A stretch of 64,000 bases of DNA, from assembly GCA_024637195.1 (NCBI GenBank), contig JAGXFN010000009.1:62001-126000 (forward strand). Reading direction: 5' to 3'. The stretch comes from Arcobacter sp. (GTDB taxonomy: Bacteria > Campylobacterota > Campylobacteria > Campylobacterales > Sulfurimonadaceae). Of the stretch, positions 52,900 to 61,962 are shown piece after piece. Numbering within the stretch: position 1 is the first letter of the stretch; each line of letters opens with the position of its first letter. A program made the translations under genes and the position numbers. Under the pieces are notes generated by a model, which saw only the letters and a list, made by a program, of their open reading frames with translations, was not told where the DNA came from and did not search any database.

Positions 52900-53992
52900 T
52901 ATACTCTCCCAAGAAGAGATCGACGCCCTTTTAGATGTTGTTGATGATGAGGGTGATGATGCTCTGGAGTATGAAGAAGAAGAGAGCTTTCAGCAAAAGC
53001 AGATCACGCTTTATGATTTCAAGCGTCCCAACCGTGTCTCTAAAGAGCAGCTGCGTGCATTCAGAGGAATCCACGACAAGATGGCCCGTTCGCTGTCGTC
53101 ACAGATCTCTTCTATTATGCGCTCCATCGTAGAAATACAGCTGCACTCGGTCGACCAGATGACGTATGGCGAGTTTTTGATGTCACTGCCAAATCCGACG
53201 AGCTTTAACGTCTTTTCGGTGAAACCGCTGGAGGGTTCGGGTGTTTTAGAGATCAATCCCTCCATCGCCTTTCCGATGCTCGATCGACTGCTCGGCGGAA
53301 AAGGGGAGCCTTTTGAATCAAGCCGGGAGTTTTCAGATATTGAACTGAGCCTTTTCGAGACTGTTCTTCGAGTAATGATGAGCACGTTAAAAGAGGCCTG
53401 GGGACCTGTTGCAGAGATCTATCCTACTATTGAGTCCAAAGAGTCAAGTCCCAATGTCGTGCAGATCGTTGCACAAAATGAGATCGTTGTCATGGTCGTT
53501 ATGGAGATCATTATCGGCCACAGTTCGGGGATGATGAACATCTGCTATCCAGTTATCGCGCTTGAGCCGGTCCTGCCAAAACTGGCAAGCCGGGACCTGA
53601 TGCTTAATGAGACAAGCTCCAAAAAAAGCCGAAATCAAGAGCTTCAGGTCCTCATCGGCGGGGCAGGCGTGACGGTAGAAGCTAACCTTGGCACGGCTGA
53701 GCTAAGCCTGCGAGAAGTCCTGGATCTAAGAGGCGGTGATATTATCAGACTCAACTCGAGCGGAGATGATATAGTCGGTCTTAGTGTAGATGGAAAAGAG
53801 CGCTTCAAAGGTGAGATCGGCCTGCGCCGCTTTAGAAAGTCGATCAGGATCACTGAAGTTGTTTATACAGAACGAGACGATGTAAAACGTATTCTTAAGC
53901 ATTATGAGGCGCTTCGTCGGGAGAAGATCTCCGGTGTAAAAGAGATTATGTATCGCGACACACATGAAGATGAGGAGGACGAAGATGAATGA
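52892..53992 (+). CDS. fliM: Flagellar motor switch protein FliM
   Basis: A protein of 366 residues. The N-terminal CheY-binding motif is ILSQEEIDALL, followed by the CheC-like middle domain (LHSVDQMTYGEFLMSLPNPT, LDRLLGGKGEP) and a C-terminal SpoA/FliN-like domain (VTVEANLGTAELSLREVLDL). It forms the C-ring that sets rotation direction. Its end overlaps fliY. Confidence 0.96.
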   Translation: MADILSQEEIDALLDVVDDEGDDALEYEEEESFQQKQITLYDFKRPNRVSKEQLRAFRGIHDKMARSLSSQISSIMRSIVEIQLHSVDQMTYGEFLMSLPNPTSFNVFSVKPLEGSGVLEINPSIAFPMLDRLLGGKGEPFESSREFSDIELSLFETVLRVMMSTLKEAWGPVAEIYPTIESKESSPNVVQIVAQNEIVVMVVMEIIIGHSSGMMNICYPVIALEPVLPKLASRDLMLNETSSKKSRNQELQVLIGGAGVTVEANLGTAELSLREVLDLRGGDIIRLNSSGDDIVGLSVDGKERFKGEIGLRRFRKSIRITEVVYTERDDVKRILKHYEALRREKISGVKEIMYRDTHEDEEDEDE

Positions 53993-54857
53993 ATTTATAA
54001 AGATTTTTGAACAAGAGACCATAGCGACAATTGAGGGGCTGACAGGGCAAACACCGATATTGACACTAAAAGAAGAAGAAGCTATTTCTATTGTTTCAAA
54101 TATCATCCCTCCTACCGCTGTTATAAGAGCAGATGCAAGCGGAGACTTTGATGCAAAGGTGGCCGTAGCCATTCCTCCAACCCTGGCAACTGCCTTGGGC
54201 GACTTGATGTTAGGCGGAGAGGGCGAAGGCAAGGAGAGTATGGACGAGGATGATCTCGACGCGACAAAAGAGATCGTTTCAAACATCTTCTCGGCGTTTT
54301 CAACCTCTCTGGCCTCTCAGGCCCATCTTCCTACCTTGAGTCTGAAAGTCTCCGGCATTGAGTTTTTAGATGAAGACGCAGAGATAAACCTTGAGTCTTT
54401 TTCCAAGATGTATGTGTACACTTTTCGTCTGGGCGACATCAACTCTTTGCTGATGTTTGTTGTCGATGAGAAGATCGAAAATGCCTTAAACCCGAAAGAG
54501 GAAAAAGCATCAACGAAGAGTTCGGCTGTTTTTGAAAAAGTGCCGTCTTCTGAAAAAGGGCCATCGGGATCTTCGGCATTCGAAGGTGACGAGCATAATA
54601 ACATCAACCTTATTATGGATGTCAAGCTGCCAGTTCGTGTCCGAATAGGACACAAGAAGATGCTTCTGCGCGACGTCTTGAGTATGGATATCGGCTCTGT
54701 AATCGAGCTTAATCAGTTGGCGAACGATCCTTTGGATATTTTGGTCGACAACCATGTTATCGCGCAAGGTGAGGTTGTTATCGTTGACGGTAACTTCGGT
54801 GTTCAGATAACAACGATCGGCACTAAAAAAGATCGTCTTCAGCAGCTAAAAGGCTGA
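53985..54857 (+). CDS. fliY: Flagellar motor switch protein FliY
   Basis: A protein of 290 residues with an N-terminal CheC-like part (LMLGGEGEGKESMDEDDLDA) and a C-terminal FliN/SpoA domain (MDVKLPVRVRIGHKKMLLRD). It forms the C-ring with FliM. The ATG at 53985 follows GAGGAGG and overlaps the fliM stop; an ATG at 53964 is less likely. FliY in place of a lone FliN at this position is usual in Campylobacterota. Confidence 0.92.
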   Translation: MNEFIKIFEQETIATIEGLTGQTPILTLKEEEAISIVSNIIPPTAVIRADASGDFDAKVAVAIPPTLATALGDLMLGGEGEGKESMDEDDLDATKEIVSNIFSAFSTSLASQAHLPTLSLKVSGIEFLDEDAEINLESFSKMYVYTFRLGDINSLLMFVVDEKIENALNPKEEKASTKSSAVFEKVPSSEKGPSGSSAFEGDEHNNINLIMDVKLPVRVRIGHKKMLLRDVLSMDIGSVIELNQLANDPLDILVDNHVIAQGEVVIVDGNFGVQITTIGTKKDRLQQLKG

Positions 54858-54939
54858 AAAAGCAATCTTTTGCATAGCCTCAAGCAACGTTTATCCCGCA
54901 CAATAAAAAATAATTGTATATTTACGAGGAAATGCCTTA

Positions 54940-55731
54940 ATGAAACAAAAACAAGACGACAAAAAAAACCTTGCACAGCGCTATGCCAGGGATATCAAAA
55001 CAGCCAATGTATGGTCCGTATTTAAGATCATTGCCGATTTCGTACACGGTTTTGACGAGTTAGGCGAGCTTGGCCCTTCTGTAACTATCTTCGGAAGTGC
55101 ACGTACGGACAAGGAAAATGCCTACTATAAAAAAGCTGTTGTGCTGGGCGATATGCTCGGTTCTGCAGGATTTAACGTGATCACAGGCGGCGGACCCGGC
55201 ATTATGGAAGCGGCGAACAAGGGAGCATTCAATAATCCAAATGTAGAGTCCATCGGCCTCAATATTGACCTTCCTCTAGAGCAGTCGATCAACCCCTATA
55301 CGACAAAGGTACGCACCTTTGAGTACTTCTTTTCGCGAAAGGTGATGCTCGTCAAGTACTCTATCGCCTATGTGCTTTTTCCGGGCGGTTTTGGGACCTT
55401 GGATGAACTCTTTGAAGCCTTGACTCTGGTGCAGACGCAAAAGATCAAGGGCGTGCGAATATTTGTTGTCGGAACAGAATTTTTCCAACCTTTAATGGAT
55501 TTTATGAAGAATACCTTATTGGCCCAGGGGATGATAGATGAAAAAGATTTGGATATTATTACGCTAACAGATGATCTCTATCACATCGCTGACCAGATAA
55601 AAGCCTCATTGGGCGTGCAGATGAAGGTTTTAGAAGATGCCGGTCTAAAAGATACGGACTACTACCACTCTCTGGCTAACTTATTTGAGAACCGAGATGC
55701 CGCGCACAGCAAAGACTCACACGATACATAG
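54940..55731 (+). CDS. LOG-family protein (cytokinin riboside monophosphate phosphoribohydrolase-like)
   Basis: A protein of 263 residues with the Rossmann-like LOG fold: VTIFGSARTDKENAYY, ITGGGPGIMEAANKGAF and the catalytic PGGFGTLDELFE. Members cleave the N-glycosidic bond of nucleoside 5'-monophosphates; many were formerly annotated lysine decarboxylases. The natural substrate here is unclear. It lies ten bases before mnmA. Confidence 0.87.
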   Translation: MKQKQDDKKNLAQRYARDIKTANVWSVFKIIADFVHGFDELGELGPSVTIFGSARTDKENAYYKKAVVLGDMLGSAGFNVITGGGPGIMEAANKGAFNNPNVESIGLNIDLPLEQSINPYTTKVRTFEYFFSRKVMLVKYSIAYVLFPGGFGTLDELFEALTLVQTQKIKGVRIFVVGTEFFQPLMDFMKNTLLAQGMIDEKDLDIITLTDDLYHIADQIKASLGVQMKVLEDAGLKDTDYYHSLANLFENRDAAHSKDSHDT

Positions 55732-55741
55732 GAAAGCATAA

Positions 55742-56764
55742 ATGGCAAAAAAAAAGGTTTTAATAGGAATGAGCGGAGGGGTTGACTCAACCGTCTCTAC
55801 ACTTTTGCTCAAAGAAGAGGGGTATGCGGTCGAGGGAGTGTATATGAAGCTGCACTCCAAGCCCGGGTATCACGAGATACATCAGGTGCGCGCGCAAAAA
55901 GCGGCAGACTTTGCCGGCGTAAAACTTCATATCCTTGATCTGCAGGAGACCTTCAAAGAAAAGGTCGTCGCGCCCTTTATAAACTCTTATAAAATAGGTG
56001 AAACTCCCAACCCTTGTGCTCTGTGTAACCGCAACCTCAAGTTTGGCGAGATGCTTAAGTTTGCCGATCAGGTCGGTGCGGAGTATCTTGCGACAGGACA
56101 CTACATCCAGACGGATGGCAAGTACCTGTTGCAGGCCGAAGACGACACTAAGGACCAGAGCTACTTCCTCTTCTATATAAAAAAAGAGATTCTGCCTAGA
56201 CTCATCTTTCCCCTGGGCACGCGCCACAAGTCGGATATAAAAGCCTATGCCGCAGCCATCGAAGGTCTGGAGTCCTTTGCCTCCCAGGCAGAATCAAGCG
56301 AGATCTGCTTTGTCGAGACGAGCTATACAGATGTGCTCAAAGACTACGTCCAGGTCGATCAGCCCGGAGAGGTGATCGATGCCGAGGGAAATATCGTCGG
56401 CGAGCACAAAGGATACATGCACTACACGATCGGAAAGCGCAAGGGTTTCACTGTAAACGGCGCGCATGATCCGCATTACGTGACCAAGATCCTGCCCGAA
56501 ACGAACCAGATCGTTGTGGGTCTCAAAGAGGAGCTGGAATGTTTTGATGTGAAGATCAAAGACATCAACATGTTTGACGAGCGAACCAGTTTTGATACAA
56601 CAGTCAAACTGCGCTACCGCACAACAGCCGTCCCCTGCCACGTCGAGATCGATGGTGACAAGGGAACTATCCAGCTCAAAGAGCCGGTCCTGGGCGTCGC
56701 CAAGGGTCAGGCAGCCGTTTTCTATGACGGAAACAGACTCATCGGCGGCGGCTGGATAGAGTAG
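55742..56764 (+). CDS. mnmA: tRNA-specific 2-thiouridylase MnmA
   Basis: A protein of 340 residues: PP-loop [15 protein letters not shown], catalytic cysteines in [13 protein letters not shown] and SSEICFVE, and [11 protein letters not shown]. It thiolates U34 of tRNAs for Lys, Glu and Gln. It is second in a unit with the LOG gene and converges with the EEP gene. Confidence 0.96.
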   Translation: MAKKKVLIGMSGGVDSTVSTLLLKEEGYAVEGVYMKLHSKPGYHEIHQVRAQKAADFAGVKLHILDLQETFKEKVVAPFINSYKIGETPNPCALCNRNLKFGEMLKFADQVGAEYLATGHYIQTDGKYLLQAEDDTKDQSYFLFYIKKEILPRLIFPLGTRHKSDIKAYAAAIEGLESFASQAESSEICFVETSYTDVLKDYVQVDQPGEVIDAEGNIVGEHKGYMHYTIGKRKGFTVNGAHDPHYVTKILPETNQIVVGLKEELECFDVKIKDINMFDERTSFDTTVKLRYRTTAVPCHVEIDGDKGTIQLKEPVLGVAKGQAAVFYDGNRLIGGGWIE

Positions 56765-56772
56765 GCGTTCAC

Positions 56773-57777
56773 TTACTCGATATAAAATTCGGCAAAGATA
56801 GGTAGGTGGTCGGAGTAGCCCAGTCCTGTGTGGTGCGTTGGCCGGGTTCGGCTTCTTTGCCAGCGGTAAAGATTTTTCTTTTTAAAGAGGTAGGCCGGGG
56901 CGTAGCTCTTGAAACTCCCTTGCACATAACGGCTTGTTGTGTCGTCGGCCAGCGAGGGGGAGATGATGAGGTGGTCAAGCGCCTCTTTTTTCCCGCGGAA
57001 GATGTGTGTCCAGCGTTTTGACTCGCCAAGTTCCATCCACAGATTGTAGTTTCCCTCTTTTCTTAATGTTTTTTTGGTGTAGAGTTCGCCGTTTTTGTCG
57101 ATGGTTTCTAAGATATGGTTTATGCCGGTAATTCCAAGGGTGTCATTGTGTTTGCGTATTTTGACAAAGCGTTTATGTTCCTCATAGTCTGCATTAAAAT
57201 CACCTGCCAAGACATAGTCGCTGTTACGAGGCAGTTGAGCAAGCCGTTTCTTGAGCGATTTTGCGTACACCAGGCGCTTGCTCTCCGGGCCGGATTTTGA
57301 CTTCCAGTGGTTGACAAAGATGTAAAGAGATTTGCCTTCTATCGTGACCTTTGCTTCGAGGATATTGCGAAAACTGCGGTTCTGGGAGACGAGGATCTCT
57401 TTGCTTATAAGGGGGTATTTGCTCAAAATCGCACTCTTTACCGAGGTCTTTTTACGGTCTGCTATAGCGCGGTATTTGAAGTAGACCCCCTTTTGCGAAA
57501 GCATCTTTTGCAGCGCTTTTAGGGAGGTGTCTGATTCTATCTCCGTCAACGCGATGATATCGGGATTGATCTCGGCGATGACCCTGGAGATATTTTGAAG
57601 TTTTTTGCGGTAGGTCTTGGCATTCCATTTCCAGATTGTATTGGGAATGTATTCGCTGTACTCTGTGCCGTCATAATTCAGATCAAAGAGGTTTTCGACA
57701 TTATACGAAGCAATTTTCACGGTTGTTCCTCCAAAGAGACAAAGTTGCAAGAGTATGAGAAACCAGAGGTTTCTCAT
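56773..57777 (-). CDS. Endonuclease/exonuclease/phosphatase-family protein
   Basis: A protein of 334 residues with an apparent signal peptide (LWFLILLQLCLFGGTTV). The DNase I-like motifs follow: KIASYNVENLFD, ALTEIESD, FVNHWKSKSG, LAGDFNADYEEH and GYSDHLPIFAEF. It is probably exported and could be a nuclease or phosphodiesterase. It overlaps the M3 peptidase stop by four bases. Confidence 0.85.
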   Translation of the reverse strand: MRNLWFLILLQLCLFGGTTVKIASYNVENLFDLNYDGTEYSEYIPNTIWKWNAKTYRKKLQNISRVIAEINPDIIALTEIESDTSLKALQKMLSQKGVYFKYRAIADRKKTSVKSAILSKYPLISKEILVSQNRSFRNILEAKVTIEGKSLYIFVNHWKSKSGPESKRLVYAKSLKKRLAQLPRNSDYVLAGDFNADYEEHKRFVKIRKHNDTLGITGINHILETIDKNGELYTKKTLRKEGNYNLWMELGESKRWTHIFRGKKEALDHLIISPSLADDTTSRYVQGSFKSYAPAYLFKKKNLYRWQRSRTRPTHHTGLGYSDHLPIFAEFYIE

Positions 57778-59723
57778 ACGGCAATGCCGTTAAGTCTCAA
57801 GAGGCCCGTTGTATCAAGCTCTCTTCCCATGAATTTTTCAAACAAGATGCTCATGCTCTCGCTTCCGCCGCGTGCAAGGACGACATCACGGTAGGCAGAA
57901 GAGATCTCTTCGTTGAAGATGCCGTTATCGACAAAATGGAAAAAGGCGTCGGCCGAGAGGACTTCTGCCCATTTGTAGGAGTAATAGCCTGCGGCATAGC
58001 CGCCTGCAAAGATGTGGGCGAAACCGTTTTGGAACTTGTTGTAAGAGGGCGGTTTGAGCAGACTGAACTTCTCTCTGATCTCATCAAGAAGGGCCTGTAT
58101 CTGATCTCCCGTATGCAGTTTCATGTGCAGTTTGAAATCAAAAAGTGAGAACTCGATCTGTCGGAGCATCTGCATGCCCGACTGGAAGTTTCGTGCCTTG
58201 TCAAGCTTGTTGATCATCTCGTCGCTGAGTACTTCGCCGCTTTTGTAATCTTTTGCAAAAAGCTTTAAGACCTTAGGCTCATAGGCGAAGTTTTCCAGAA
58301 ACTGCGATGGAAACTCGACCGCATCCCACTCCACACCGCCCACACCGCTGACCGAACTCTCTTTGACATCACTGAGCATATGGTGAAGCGCATGTCCCAT
58401 CTCATGAAAAAGAGTAACGACATCGTCATGGCGCAGCAGCGAAGGCGAGGTGGTAGAGGAAGAGGGAAAGTTGCAGACTACAAAGGCAGATGAGAGCAGA
58501 GGCTGTCCCTTTTCGTCTTCGCAGTGGCTCTGCCAGTTGTTCATCCAGGCTCCGCCGCGTTTGGAGGAACGTGCCTCAAGATCGAGGTAAAGACGTGAAC
58601 GCAGGACACCCTTGACATATAGGTCATAAGCATTTGCTTTTTCATCCCAGAGCCTTGCTTCAACGGCTTTAAACTCGATACCGAAAAGACGCTGCAAAAA
58701 GTCAAAAAGACCATGAACGACAGAGTCTTTTTCGAAGTAGGCGCGGTAGAGCTCCTCGTCGATGTCGTATGTCTCTTTTTTGAGGATCTCGCTGTAGTAT
58801 GCGGTGTCAAAACTCTGGATATTCTTTTCACCTTGTGCTTTTGCCAGGACTTCAAGTTCGTCAAGTTCTTTTTGCGCCTGCTTTTTCGAGGCATAGGCCA
58901 GCTCTTCTAAAAAGTCGACGACCTTTTGTGTGGAGGTGGCCATCTTCGGGGCGATGGAGAGTTCGGCATAGCTGTCAAACCCCAGAAGCTGAGCCATTTC
59001 CTGACGAAGCCGCATCAGCTCATCGATGATAAGAGCATTTTCAGGTGAACGGGTAGTGTATGCTTTGTAGAGCTCTTCGCGCAAAGTGCGGTTTTTCCCG
59101 TAGGTCATATAGGAGATATAAGAGGGCATCTGCAGGGTAAACTTATAGCTGCCGTCTTCTTGCCGGGCACTCTCACGGTCAGATTCGGGGATTCCCTCGA
59201 CATCTTTTTCGTCCGTGATGATCAGCTCGTAGGCATTGGTCGCGTCCAGAAGGTTTTGCGAAAAGTCGTTGGTCAGGGTGCTTTTTCTGAGATTGATTTC
59301 TTTGAGACGGTCTTTTTTCTCCTGGCCAAGATGCGCGCCGCTGAGCTCAAAATCTCGAATGTTGTGTTCAAGCACTTGGTTTTGCTCCTGGTTTAAAGTG
59401 CTGCCTTGGATATCTTTGATGCGCTTAAAGGCCTTGTAGATCTCTTCGTTTTGTGAGATCTCCGTGCCATATTCGGTCAGGATCGGCAAGGCATCGCTGT
59501 AGACTTTTTGGGTCTGCTCGGAGTTGTTGACCGAGTTAAGATGTGATATTGGAGTGAAAAACCAGCTCAGACGCTCATCGATCATCTCGAAGGGTTTGAC
59601 AAAATTTGCATAGCTCTTCTCTTTTATTTTCAGAAGATCTTGAATCGCATCTTTGTTTTTTTCTAAAAGAGTATTAAGCTCATCAATGGCGCTATCGAGG
59701 TTGACGTTAAAATCTAAAAACAT
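57774..59723 (-). CDS. M3-family oligopeptidase
   Basis: A protein of 649 residues, the usual length of oligopeptidase A/thimet relatives. The zinc motif is FHEMGHALHH (about residue 435), with the third ligand in a downstream helix, and GGYAAGYYSYKWAEVLSAD near the end. It degrades cytosolic peptides. The order trxC - this gene - EEP gene suggests one transcript. Confidence 0.93.
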   Translation of the reverse strand: MFLDFNVNLDSAIDELNTLLEKNKDAIQDLLKIKEKSYANFVKPFEMIDERLSWFFTPISHLNSVNNSEQTQKVYSDALPILTEYGTEISQNEEIYKAFKRIKDIQGSTLNQEQNQVLEHNIRDFELSGAHLGQEKKDRLKEINLRKSTLTNDFSQNLLDATNAYELIITDEKDVEGIPESDRESARQEDGSYKFTLQMPSYISYMTYGKNRTLREELYKAYTTRSPENALIIDELMRLRQEMAQLLGFDSYAELSIAPKMATSTQKVVDFLEELAYASKKQAQKELDELEVLAKAQGEKNIQSFDTAYYSEILKKETYDIDEELYRAYFEKDSVVHGLFDFLQRLFGIEFKAVEARLWDEKANAYDLYVKGVLRSRLYLDLEARSSKRGGAWMNNWQSHCEDEKGQPLLSSAFVVCNFPSSSTTSPSLLRHDDVVTLFHEMGHALHHMLSDVKESSVSGVGGVEWDAVEFPSQFLENFAYEPKVLKLFAKDYKSGEVLSDEMINKLDKARNFQSGMQMLRQIEFSLFDFKLHMKLHTGDQIQALLDEIREKFSLLKPPSYNKFQNGFAHIFAGGYAAGYYSYKWAEVLSADAFFHFVDNGIFNEEISSAYRDVVLARGGSESMSILFEKFMGRELDTTGLLRLNGIAV

Positions 59724-59782
59724 ATAATTCCTTTTATGGCTGTGTCGTCGTGTATTGTAAAATCTTTTATTTAGGCCTGCGT

Positions 59783-60217
59783 TTAAATCTTGGAACGAAT
59801 CCAGCTTGCAAGCTGTTCTGCGTCAAGAGCGCCAGAGAGTCTGTCGATCTCTTTTTTGCCTTTGAAAAGAACAAGTGTGGGGATGGAACGGATAGCGAAC
59901 TTCGTTCCCAGATGCTGCTGCTCTTCGGTGTTTATCTTGGCAAAACGGACCTTTCCTCTGAAGTTTTTCGCTGCTTGCTCGAAGTTGGGTCCCATCATCT
60001 TACATGGTCCGCACCAGGGCGCCCAAAAATCGATAATGACGGGTATATCATTTTTTTGAAGGTGTTGCTCAAGGTTGTCCGGTGTGAGTTCAATGGGTTT
60101 GGTCTCTAAAATGGACCCTTTGCAGCGGCCGCATTTAGCCTCTTTTGGGACTTCTCCCGAGGGAATGCGGTTGGTTGCGCTGCAGTGAGGACAGACAATA
60201 TGCAAAAATCCGCTCAT
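59783..60217 (-). CDS. trxC: Thioredoxin 2 with N-terminal zinc ribbon
   Basis: A protein of 144 residues. The N-terminal CPHC and CGRC pairs (about residues 9-33) form a zinc finger as in TrxC. The thioredoxin domain has FWAPWCGPCKM and the cis-proline RSIPTLVLF. TrxC proteins are oxidative-stress disulfide reductases. It is divergent from the DUF502 gene. Confidence 0.94.
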   Translation of the reverse strand: MSGFLHIVCPHCSATNRIPSGEVPKEAKCGRCKGSILETKPIELTPDNLEQHLQKNDIPVIIDFWAPWCGPCKMMGPNFEQAAKNFRGKVRFAKINTEEQQHLGTKFAIRSIPTLVLFKGKKEIDRLSGALDAEQLASWIRSKI

Positions 60218-60271
60218 ATGCGCTCCTTTTGGATAAAATTAGACCGATTATATCACAAGGAAATGTAAACT

Positions 60272-60874
60272 ATGAAAAATATTATGCGCTATTTGTTTGT
60301 CGGGGCACTCTCTTTGATGCCGGTTGTGCTTGTTATCATTTTTTTAAAGATGCTGGCAGAACTCGGGGTTACGGCTTTTTTCAGGATCAGTGATATTACC
60401 CACTCCACTGAGGCGACAGGGATATTTATTTTTGTCGGACTGAGTGTCTTTGTCTTTTTGGGCTACTCTATCGAGAAGTACGGAAAGTCTATTTTTATCT
60501 CTGCTATAGATAAGGTCTTTGAAAATGTTCCGGCGGTTCGTTCTGTTTACGGCGTGATGAAAAAACTGACACAGATGTTTTCGGGAAAAGAGGAGAACGG
60601 GGTAAAAGAGATCGTTTTGCTTGAGTACCCAAAAAAGGGTGTCTGGGTTCCGGCCTATGTGATCAACAGGCACCTTGATATCTTGGTGCTCTTCATCCCG
60701 ACCTCGCCGATTCCCACCAGCGGCTATACGGTCATCGTCAAAAAGGAATTAGTGGTAAAAACAAGTCTGAGTCTTCAGGAGGCATCCACCTTTATCATCT
60801 CTATGGGCGCCGATTTTGTCAAAAAAGAGGAGATCACACAGACCATTTTAAGAGAAGAAGCCAGCGCTAAATAG
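60272..60874 (+). CDS. DUF502-family membrane protein
   Basis: A protein of 200 residues with two membrane helices (FVGALSLMPVVLVIIFLKM and GIFIFVGLSVFVFLGYS) and a soluble C-terminal part. VRSVYGVMKKLTQMF and YPKKGVWVPAYV are DUF502 features, as are the STSPIPTSGYTVIV-type residues (here PTSPIPTSGYTVIV). Function is unknown. Its end overlaps the convergent protease gene by eight bases. Confidence 0.87.
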   Translation: MKNIMRYLFVGALSLMPVVLVIIFLKMLAELGVTAFFRISDITHSTEATGIFIFVGLSVFVFLGYSIEKYGKSIFISAIDKVFENVPAVRSVYGVMKKLTQMFSGKEENGVKEIVLLEYPKKGVWVPAYVINRHLDILVLFIPTSPIPTSGYTVIVKKELVVKTSLSLQEASTFIISMGADFVKKEEITQTILREEASAK

Positions 60875-61961
60875 AATCATCTCTCTTAATCGGAAGCGCC
60901 CCGTAATTTTTGATCAGGATGTCGTCATAGCTGTTGGCCAGAGAAAAGAGCCGTCCAAGTCCGAAACTGCCGCTTTTTTCTTCAAGCGAGCTGTCAGTGA
61001 TAATGAAAGAGAGGACGATAGAGTTGTCGTCAATACTGAAGTGAAGATAGTCCATCTTGGTATTTTCGCTCAGCAAAAAGTGATAGATCTCTTTGATCTT
61101 TTCATGCGGCAGCCGGCAGAGCGAAGCATCGGCAATAATAATGCCGTTGTCATAATATGAGATCTCAATACGCGCCGTTCCGACGTCGATCTGCCAGGCT
61201 CTCTGTCCGCGTCTTGCCAGGGTGACATCTTTTCCCATATCCTCAAGAATCTTCTCCAATGTCTTGATCGTTCCAACGGCCTTGTATCCCTCTCGCCGCC
61301 GCTTTGCGATATCGATCTTTACCCCGCATTCCGGGCAGTAGTCATCTTTTATCAGTCTCTCCTGAACAAGGTTAAGGCACGAAGAACAGCGGATGATGTC
61401 ATTTTTCCCCAGCTTTTTAAAGGCATCCAGGGCTTCTTGAACATAAGGAAAGGGCAGGGCAAAGCCGAGGTTGTTGGAGTTTTGGATGATAAAGGTATTG
61501 ACCCCGATGACCTCGCCGCGCTCGTTAAGCAGCGGCCCTCCGCTGTTTCCCGGATTGATCGCGGCATCGATTTGAATATATTCAAGTTCGCCCTGCAAAC
61601 GGGCTGCCTTGGAGACGATCCCCTCTGTCGCCGAATAATTTAATCTATAGGGATGGCCGACAGCAATGGCCTTGTCCCCGTCGTGCACGTTCTCGCTCGC
61701 CAGATTTAGAGGTGTTTTGACCTTCAGATCCTTTGTGGTGATAAAGGCAAGGTCATATTTCGGGTCATCGTAAACAACCTTTGCCTCGCGCCGTTTCATG
61801 TTTTTAGAGCTGATAACGACCTCTTTGAGGCCTGTGACAACATGAGAATTGGTAACAATAAGCTGGTGTTTTTCAAGATAAAAGCCGCTTCCCGAAGCCA
61901 AGGGCGTTTCAATCTGGATAATGCTGTCTTGGTAGGTGTCGAGTATCTTTTGGGTGTTCAT
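60867..61961 (-). CDS. Cytoplasmic trypsin-like protease with zinc ribbon and C-terminal domain
   Basis: A protein of 364 residues with no signal peptide. Residues 1-185 are an S1C/DegP-like protease with an intact triad: TNSHVV (His40), DPKYDLAF (Asp70) and NPGNSGGPLL (Ser140). A zinc-ribbon-like segment follows with CSSC (192, 195) and CPEC (209, 212). Residues 225-364 resemble a type III chaperone-like/YbjN fold (KTLEKILEDMGKDVTLARRG), by pattern only. It has no PDZ domain. One base separates it from the upstream gene, so the two form an operon. Confidence 0.82.
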   Translation of the reverse strand: MNTQKILDTYQDSIIQIETPLASGSGFYLEKHQLIVTNSHVVTGLKEVVISSKNMKRREAKVVYDDPKYDLAFITTKDLKVKTPLNLASENVHDGDKAIAVGHPYRLNYSATEGIVSKAARLQGELEYIQIDAAINPGNSGGPLLNERGEVIGVNTFIIQNSNNLGFALPFPYVQEALDAFKKLGKNDIIRCSSCLNLVQERLIKDDYCPECGVKIDIAKRRREGYKAVGTIKTLEKILEDMGKDVTLARRGQRAWQIDVGTARIEISYYDNGIIIADASLCRLPHEKIKEIYHFLLSENTKMDYLHFSIDDNSIVLSFIITDSSLEEKSGSFGLGRLFSLANSYDDILIKNYGALPIKRDDSI

Positions 61962-61962
61962 C

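Noticed and set aside
53726-54286. A 186-codon minus-strand frame across fliM and fliY
   Set aside because: Both flagellar genes are certain, and the frame spans their junction without a plausible start site.
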